NCBI GenBank assembly: GCA_024742655.1
Contig: JANSYB010000061.1
Span: 1 to 8,663 of the forward strand
DNA from: Paracoccaceae bacterium
Lineage (GTDB): Bacteria > Pseudomonadota > Alphaproteobacteria > Rhodobacterales > Rhodobacteraceae
Length of the DNA stretch: 8,663 bases
Direction: 5' to 3'
This document shows positions 5,080 through 8,663 of this stretch, in pieces. Numbering within the stretch: the stretch's first letter is position 1; the number at the start of each line of letters is the position of its first letter. The position numbers were made by a program, and so were the translations under genes. A model generated the notes under the pieces. That model was given only the letters and a program-made list of their open reading frames with translations. It searched no databases and was not told where the DNA came from.

Positions 5080-5184
5080 TCCTGTTCCCCTGTCTGGTTT
5101 CACGAAATCGTTACGTCAGGCGCACGGACCAGGCCATTCAGGAAATAGTTCCCATTTTTCTGCATTGGTGATATTTATCATCAT
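5080..5184. promoter_or_regulatory. Divergent promoter region, DUF2061-desaturase / XRE regulator
   Basis: This 105-base region is the most AT-rich part of the window near its right end. It holds three short palindromes: ACGA-AA-TCGT (5102-5111), GGAA-ATAG-TTCC (5141-5152) and TGATA-TT-TATCA (5169-5180). For the plus strand, TTCCCA (5149-5154) and TATTTA (5172-5177) are 17 bases apart and could be -35 and -10, putting the transcription start at about the A of the ATG at 5185. The second and third palindromes overlap these two boxes, as expected for autorepression. No clear minus-strand promoter could be picked out. Confidence 0.5.
5169..5180. promoter_or_regulatory. Palindrome TGATA-TT-TATCA at the XRE start, candidate operator
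   Basis: A perfect 5-2-5 inverted repeat that ends four bases before the XRE ATG and covers the likely -10 box. Cro/CI-type regulators commonly bind such short dyads, so autoregulation is a reasonable guess. The site occupies the place where a Shine-Dalgarno sequence would normally be; none is present. Confidence 0.4.
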
Positions 5185-6063
5185 ATGTCGCAAAAAACCG
5201 ACAAACGTGACCGGGCCGACCTGTTCCGCACCCGGCTGGGCGAGGCCATGCGAGAGCGCGGCACCTCGCAAAGCGCGCTGGCGCGCGCCGTGGGTGTGGA
5301 TCGTTCGACCGTATCGCAGGTGCTGCGCGGGGATGGCGCGCGCCTGCCCAACGCGCAGGTGGTCGGCGAATGCGCCGCGGCCCTGGGCGTGTCAGCCGAC
5401 TGGTTGCTGGGCCTCACCGACCGCCCCGAGACGGCCGCCGACATCCTCGCCAATACCCTGTCGCTGACCGAGGCGCCGCGCGCCCTGGTCGATGAACAGA
5501 TCTTCCTGTGGCACAAGGAGGCGGCCGGCTACAAGATCCGGCACGTGCCCGCCGGGCTGCCCGACATGCTCAAGACCCGCGCCATGCTGGAATGGGAATA
5601 CGCCCCGCATCTGGGGCGCAGCGCGCAACAGGCCATCGGTGCCTCCGAAGACCGGCTGTCATGGATGCGCAACACGCAATCGGACTACGAGATCGCGCTG
5701 CCGCTCTACGAAATGCACAGTTTCCTGCGCGGTGAGGGGTATTACGCGGGCCTGCCCCACACGACACGCACCGAACAAATGGCCTACTTTCTGGATGTGC
5801 TCGAGCAGCTTTACCCACGGCTGCGCCTGTATCTTTTCGATGCCCGTCGCATCTATTCGGCCCCGGTCACCATCTTCGGGCCGCTGCTGGCGGTGATCTA
5901 TATCGGTCAGAATTACATGGCCTTCCGCGACAGCGAGCGGGTGCAGGCCCTGACGGGGCATTTCGATTACCTCGTGCGCGAGGCCCATGTCACCGCGCGC
6001 GCCCTGCCCGATCATATCCGCGCGATCTGGGCCGAGGCGGATCAAGATCGACCCCACAGGTAG
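5185..6063 (+). CDS. XRE-family transcriptional regulator with large C-terminal domain
   Basis: A 292-residue protein. Residues 12-75 are a Cro/CI helix-turn-helix domain: TSQSALARAVGVDRSTVSQVL (27-47) holds the two DNA-contacting helices, followed by LGVSADWLLGLTDRP, the usual end of such domains. A long region follows (about 90-280), containing DMLKTRAMLEWEYAPHLGRS, DYEIALPLYEMHSF, then LYPRLRLYLFDARRIYSAPVTIFGPLLAVIYIG and a C-terminal helix. Its order of strands and helices recalls the DUF5753 domain of actinobacterial regulators, but clear identity is not visible. I know similar proteins only as uncharacterised roseobacter regulators. The domain may bind a ligand. The gene diverges from the DUF2061-desaturase unit, so it may control that unit and itself. 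No Shine-Dalgarno lies before the ATG and the mRNA may be leaderless. It converges on the acyltransferase gene with 21 bases between stops. Confidence 0.87.
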   Translation: MSQKTDKRDRADLFRTRLGEAMRERGTSQSALARAVGVDRSTVSQVLRGDGARLPNAQVVGECAAALGVSADWLLGLTDRPETAADILANTLSLTEAPRALVDEQIFLWHKEAAGYKIRHVPAGLPDMLKTRAMLEWEYAPHLGRSAQQAIGASEDRLSWMRNTQSDYEIALPLYEMHSFLRGEGYYAGLPHTTRTEQMAYFLDVLEQLYPRLRLYLFDARRIYSAPVTIFGPLLAVIYIGQNYMAFRDSERVQALTGHFDYLVREAHVTARALPDHIRAIWAEADQDRPHR

Positions 6064-6084
6064 GCGCCGCGCCCATTCGGGCCT

Positions 6085-8046
6085 TCAATCACGCCGTGGC
6101 AGGTCCTTGAGCAACACGTCACGCAGCAAGACGTTCCCGCGCGCCGACAAATGCGTGTGATCGGCATAAAGCGGATCGCCGTCGATCTCCTGCAGACAGG
6201 TCTCATAGGGGCAGAACACCCGGTCCGGCTCCACCAGCCGCGCGCCCATGTCCCGCGCAACGCGCTGCATCACGGCCATCGTGCGCCCGGTCTCGGCCTC
6301 GAAGGTCAGGCGCGTCGCCGGTGGACGTACCCGGCCAAAACGCATGTCCTTCAACATCGCATTCGGCACGGAATAGGGGTAATCGGGCACAGTGCCGATG
6401 ATCGTCACGCTGTGCTTTTCGGGAATGCGGCGCAGCGTCTCGCGCAGGGCCAGGGCGAACCCGTCGAACGGATGCGAACCGGTGCGCGCGCCGCTGTCAT
6501 CCAGAAGTCCGACCGGGGCGGAACGCGTTCTTGCGACATTGCCATAGCCTTCAGCATAGTAGGGCCAGCGTGCAAACAGGATCACCTGCATCGGCGGCGC
6601 GCGGTCCAGATAGGCGAGGATGGCGCGATTGACGTTGCGACACCCCTCGGCCCCCGAATGATCGCGCACAACGCCAAACAGCGGCGCACAGCCCGGCGTC
6701 GGCAAGACATACCCGCCCTGATTGCTGCCATGCGCATAGGCATCGAAGGCCGGAACCGCGCTGTTGACCATGCTGTCGCCCCAGACCAGGAAATCCGGCA
6801 CCTCCGCGAGATTTCCGACGGCGCAGAAATCCGCGGGTTCGGTCTTGCCCCAGCAGTTTTGCCAGCGTGCGTCATGCGCATCCGTCGCCGCCTTGATCCG
6901 AGCGACGGCCGCGTCCTCGTCAAGATTGACCCGGTTCGCCTGCTGGTAAATATACCCCGTCAGCACCAGCAGGATCGCTGTCTGCACAGCAAACACCCGG
7001 TAAAGCCGCCCCTTGTGGCGCGCGATGTCCCAACGCCGTACGGGCGCTTCGATCAGGTGGTGGGACAGCGCGCCCAGCCCGAGCGCCGCAAAGAACAGGC
7101 CGGTGCGGATCACATCCGTCATGTAGACATCAACGTACTGCGCGAAAACGATCAGCGGCCAGTGCCAGATATACGTGCCATAGGAAATCCGCCCGACATA
7201 GACCATCGGCCGCGTGCCCAGCACCCGCGCGGTGCGCGAGCTGGCCGGGTGCGCCGCATAAAGCAACAACGCCGTGCCCATGGCCGGCATCAGCGTGGCC
7301 CAGCCGGGATAGAGATAACTTTCGTCAATCAGACCCACAGGCGCGATCACCAGCACCAGCCCCACCAGCGCCAGCACAGGCCAGCGAGGCACATGCGCAA
7401 ATCGCTGCATCCCGATAAAGACCAGCGCCCCGGCCGCCAGTTCCCACGCGCGGAAGAGAGAGGAAAAGAACCGTTCCTCGCGGTCATGGATCAGGTCACC
7501 CGAAAACAGCGTCAGCCCAAGCGTCAGCACGAAAATCAACGCCAAGACCCGGGCGAACGCGGCCTGGCTGCGCTGAAGCAGCAGCACGATCAAGGGCAGC
7601 ACGATGTAGAACTGCTCTTCGATCGACAGCGACCAGGTGTGCAGGAATGGATTCTCGTGCGCCGAGTGGTTGAAATAGCCTTGGCTGTGCAAGAGGTTGA
7701 AATTGTTGGTAAAGGTGATCGAGCCCAGCAAGTTGCGGAACAGCATGTCCAATTCCGAGTGCAGGAAAAGGGCCTGTGCGATCAGCGCCGTCACGAGAAA
7801 ACACACGAAATAGGCCGTCGACAGGCGCCGGATGCGCCGGGCAAAGAACTCCGTCGCACTGTAGCTGCCATCGCCGAGCCGCAGGTAAATCTGCCCGCAG
7901 ATCAGGTAGCCCGACAACACGAAGAACACGTCGACCCCGACAAATCCCCCCGCCATCGCCGGAAAACCCAGATGGAAAAGCAGCACGCTCGTCACCGCGA
8001 CAGCGCGTATTCCATCCAGCTCTCTACGATAGCCGATCTGGCTCAT
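6085..8046 (-). CDS. Acyltransferase 3 membrane protein with periplasmic SGNH domain (OafA-type)
   Basis: A 653-residue two-domain protein. Residues 5-345 are an acyltransferase-3 (OafA/YrhL-type) domain with about ten membrane spans. It has YRRELDGIRAVAV (6-18) with the R-x10-H catalytic pattern (Arg14, His25), FFVLSGYLI (41-49), TWSLSIEEQFYIVLPL (137-152) and GRISYGTYIWHWPLI (285-299). A further span lies at about 350-368. Residues 415-650 form an SGNH-hydrolase-like domain with GDS at 423-425 and DHTH at 629-632, giving a likely Ser425/Asp629/His632 triad. Its block I reads GDSM where GDSH is frequent. Six cysteines (398, 408, 453, 469, 612, 617) fall in three close pairs and may form disulfides in the periplasm. 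Such proteins O-acetylate or otherwise acylate surface glycans. No glycan cluster adjoins it, so the acceptor is unknown. I chose the ATG at 8046, just before the domain; an in-frame TTG at 8118 would add 24 polar residues through a hairpin. Confidence 0.9.
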   Translation of the reverse strand: MSQIGYRRELDGIRAVAVTSVLLFHLGFPAMAGGFVGVDVFFVLSGYLICGQIYLRLGDGSYSATEFFARRIRRLSTAYFVCFLVTALIAQALFLHSELDMLFRNLLGSITFTNNFNLLHSQGYFNHSAHENPFLHTWSLSIEEQFYIVLPLIVLLLQRSQAAFARVLALIFVLTLGLTLFSGDLIHDREERFFSSLFRAWELAAGALVFIGMQRFAHVPRWPVLALVGLVLVIAPVGLIDESYLYPGWATLMPAMGTALLLYAAHPASSRTARVLGTRPMVYVGRISYGTYIWHWPLIVFAQYVDVYMTDVIRTGLFFAALGLGALSHHLIEAPVRRWDIARHKGRLYRVFAVQTAILLVLTGYIYQQANRVNLDEDAAVARIKAATDAHDARWQNCWGKTEPADFCAVGNLAEVPDFLVWGDSMVNSAVPAFDAYAHGSNQGGYVLPTPGCAPLFGVVRDHSGAEGCRNVNRAILAYLDRAPPMQVILFARWPYYAEGYGNVARTRSAPVGLLDDSGARTGSHPFDGFALALRETLRRIPEKHSVTIIGTVPDYPYSVPNAMLKDMRFGRVRPPATRLTFEAETGRTMAVMQRVARDMGARLVEPDRVFCPYETCLQEIDGDPLYADHTHLSARGNVLLRDVLLKDLPRRD

Positions 8047-8078
8047 CGGGTGGGCACCATCCGCTTGTCCGTGAAAAG

Positions 8079-8116
8079 GTTGAACGGTCGTTTCACGTTT
8101 CGTGACAGCGTTCAAC
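8079..8116 (-). terminator. Nested hairpin between aldo/keto reductase and acyltransferase genes
   Basis: GTTGAACG (8079-8086) pairs with CGTTCAAC (8109-8116) over 8 bp. Inside it TCACG (8093-8097) pairs with CGTGA (8101-8105) around TTT. On the minus strand the outer stem is followed by CTTTT (8078-8074), so it may be a modest intrinsic terminator of the aldo/keto reductase gene. The structure also lies 33-70 bases upstream of the acyltransferase ATG, so an operator or leader function is possible. Confidence 0.45.
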
Positions 8117-8144
8117 AAAATTCAGGCGCGGGATGGATCACCAG

Positions 8145-8663
8145 TCAGAAGGGCATCGGGTGGTCCTTGTGCACACGATCGATGGCGCGCAGCACCTCGT
8201 CCGACAAGGTAACCTCGGCACTGCCCAGGGCCAGCTCCAGTTGCGCAGGCGTCGTGGCCCCGAAAATCGGTATGCAGACAAACGGCCGCTGCACGCACCA
8301 GGCCAGTGCCATCTGCGTCGGGTCCAGCCCGTGATCGCGCGCGATCTGCAGATAGGCCTCGACCGCGGCAAAGGCGCGGTCGGTCTTGCGCCCGCCCAGG
8401 TTGGCATTCAGCGTCATGCGCGACCCATCGGGCATGGCGCCGTTCTGGTATTTGCCCGTCAAGAGCCCCGCCGCCAGCGGGGTAAAGGCCAGAAGGCCCA
8501 CATCCTCGTTCCAGCTGAGCTCGGCAAGATCGGTATCGTATAGCCTGCACATCATCGAATATTCGTTCTGGATCGACGCCACCCGGGGCCAGCCGCGGTC
8601 TTCGGCGATGCGTAACCATTGCGCCGTTCCCCAGGCGCTTTCGTTCGAGAGGCCAAAGGCGCG
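8145..8663 (-). CDS. Aldo/keto reductase, Tas-like (C-terminal part, 5' truncated by window)
   Basis: The frame is open from the right edge of the window to the TGA at 8147-8145, giving the last 172 residues. It begins RAFGLSNESAWGTAQWLRIA, then RVASIQNEYSMMCRLYD, GLLAFTPLAAGLLTGKY, DPTQMALAWCVQRPFV and IPIFGATTPAQLELAL. These are the NADP(H)-binding C-terminal blocks of the aldo/keto reductase TIM barrel: the SNE and QNEYS strands and the final IFGATTxxQLE phosphate-binding loop. The spacing and wording are close to E. coli Tas and related subfamily members. The catalytic Asp/Tyr/Lys/His would lie upstream, outside the window, so the full active site cannot be checked. It should reduce aldehydes or ketones with NADPH in the cytoplasm; the natural substrate is unknown. 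A GTG at 8582 is internal, not the start. The 98-base gap to the acyltransferase and the hairpin there argue against tight coupling of the two genes. Confidence 0.9.
   Translation of the reverse strand, partial: RAFGLSNESAWGTAQWLRIAEDRGWPRVASIQNEYSMMCRLYDTDLAELSWNEDVGLLAFTPLAAGLLTGKYQNGAMPDGSRMTLNANLGGRKTDRAFAAVEAYLQIARDHGLDPTQMALAWCVQRPFVCIPIFGATTPAQLELALGSAEVTLSDEVLRAIDRVHKDHPMPF

Noticed and set aside
6064..6084. Bidirectional terminator between the convergent XRE and acyltransferase genes
   Set aside because: Only a 4-bp stem, GCCC-ATTC-GGGC (6071-6082), without a T-run on either side. Too weak to call.
8047..8118. Earlier TTG start of the acyltransferase at 8118
   Set aside because: It would translate the nested hairpin and add 24 polar residues before a domain that normally starts within the first ten residues. 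The ATG at 8046 fits the family better, although its Shine-Dalgarno is weak.
6151..8334. A 727-codon open frame on the plus strand opposite the acyltransferase
   Set aside because: Low-complexity Arg/His/Gln-rich translation, antisense to a protein with intact catalytic motifs and running through the intergenic hairpin into another gene. It is a shadow frame.
1..8663. CRISPR array, tRNA, rRNA, insertion sequence, phage or integrative element
   Set aside because: No regularly spaced direct repeats, cloverleaf, transposase, integrase or base-composition break was seen on either strand.

Overview
The window is high-GC (roughly two-thirds G+C), gene-dense alphaproteobacterial chromosome. Protein styles, the mix of families (DUF983, an interrupted-box Nudix enzyme, an ECF sigma/short anti-sigma/sensor set) and an intergenic element of a kind I recall from roseobacter genomes point to Rhodobacteraceae. 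No phage, insertion sequence, CRISPR, tRNA or rRNA is visible. There is no gene-free stretch above 300 bases; the largest gap is 214 bases (1580-1793).

Left part, all on the minus strand and read right to left: an exported four-EF-hand protein with a histidine-rich tail (1094-1579), a 107-base gap with two hairpin-forming palindromes, an ECF sigma factor with a TTG start (414-986), a 123-residue single-span putative anti-sigma factor (46-417), and the first 15 codons of a further gene (1-46) that fits the CnrX-like periplasmic metal-sensor position. The last three are joined by two ATGA overlaps. The layout resembles CnrYXH-type extracytoplasmic metal signalling.

Middle part: divergent from the EF-hand gene, a plus-strand pair encodes a zinc-ribbon DUF983 membrane protein (1794-2183) and a Nudix hydrolase (2208-2924). 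Between them is a perfect hairpin that buries the Nudix ribosome binding site. The pair runs tail to tail, three bases apart, into a minus-strand EamA transporter (2928-3830). Upstream of the transporter lies a repeat-like element with a GC hairpin, then a minus-strand unit of DUF2061 (4873-5079) overlapping a fatty-acid desaturase (3948-4880).

Right part: an XRE-family regulator with a large C-terminal domain (5185-6063) diverges from the DUF2061-desaturase unit across 105 bases holding three short palindromes. It has no Shine-Dalgarno sequence and may be leaderless. It converges on a large minus-strand acyltransferase-3/SGNH membrane protein (6085-8046). Upstream of that are a nested hairpin and the C-terminal part of a Tas-like aldo/keto reductase (8145 to the window end).

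The two most interesting hypotheses are a metal- or envelope-responsive ECF module that includes an EF-hand/His-rich protein, and control of membrane-lipid desaturation by the divergent XRE regulator. Both are inferred from gene order and motifs, not demonstrated.
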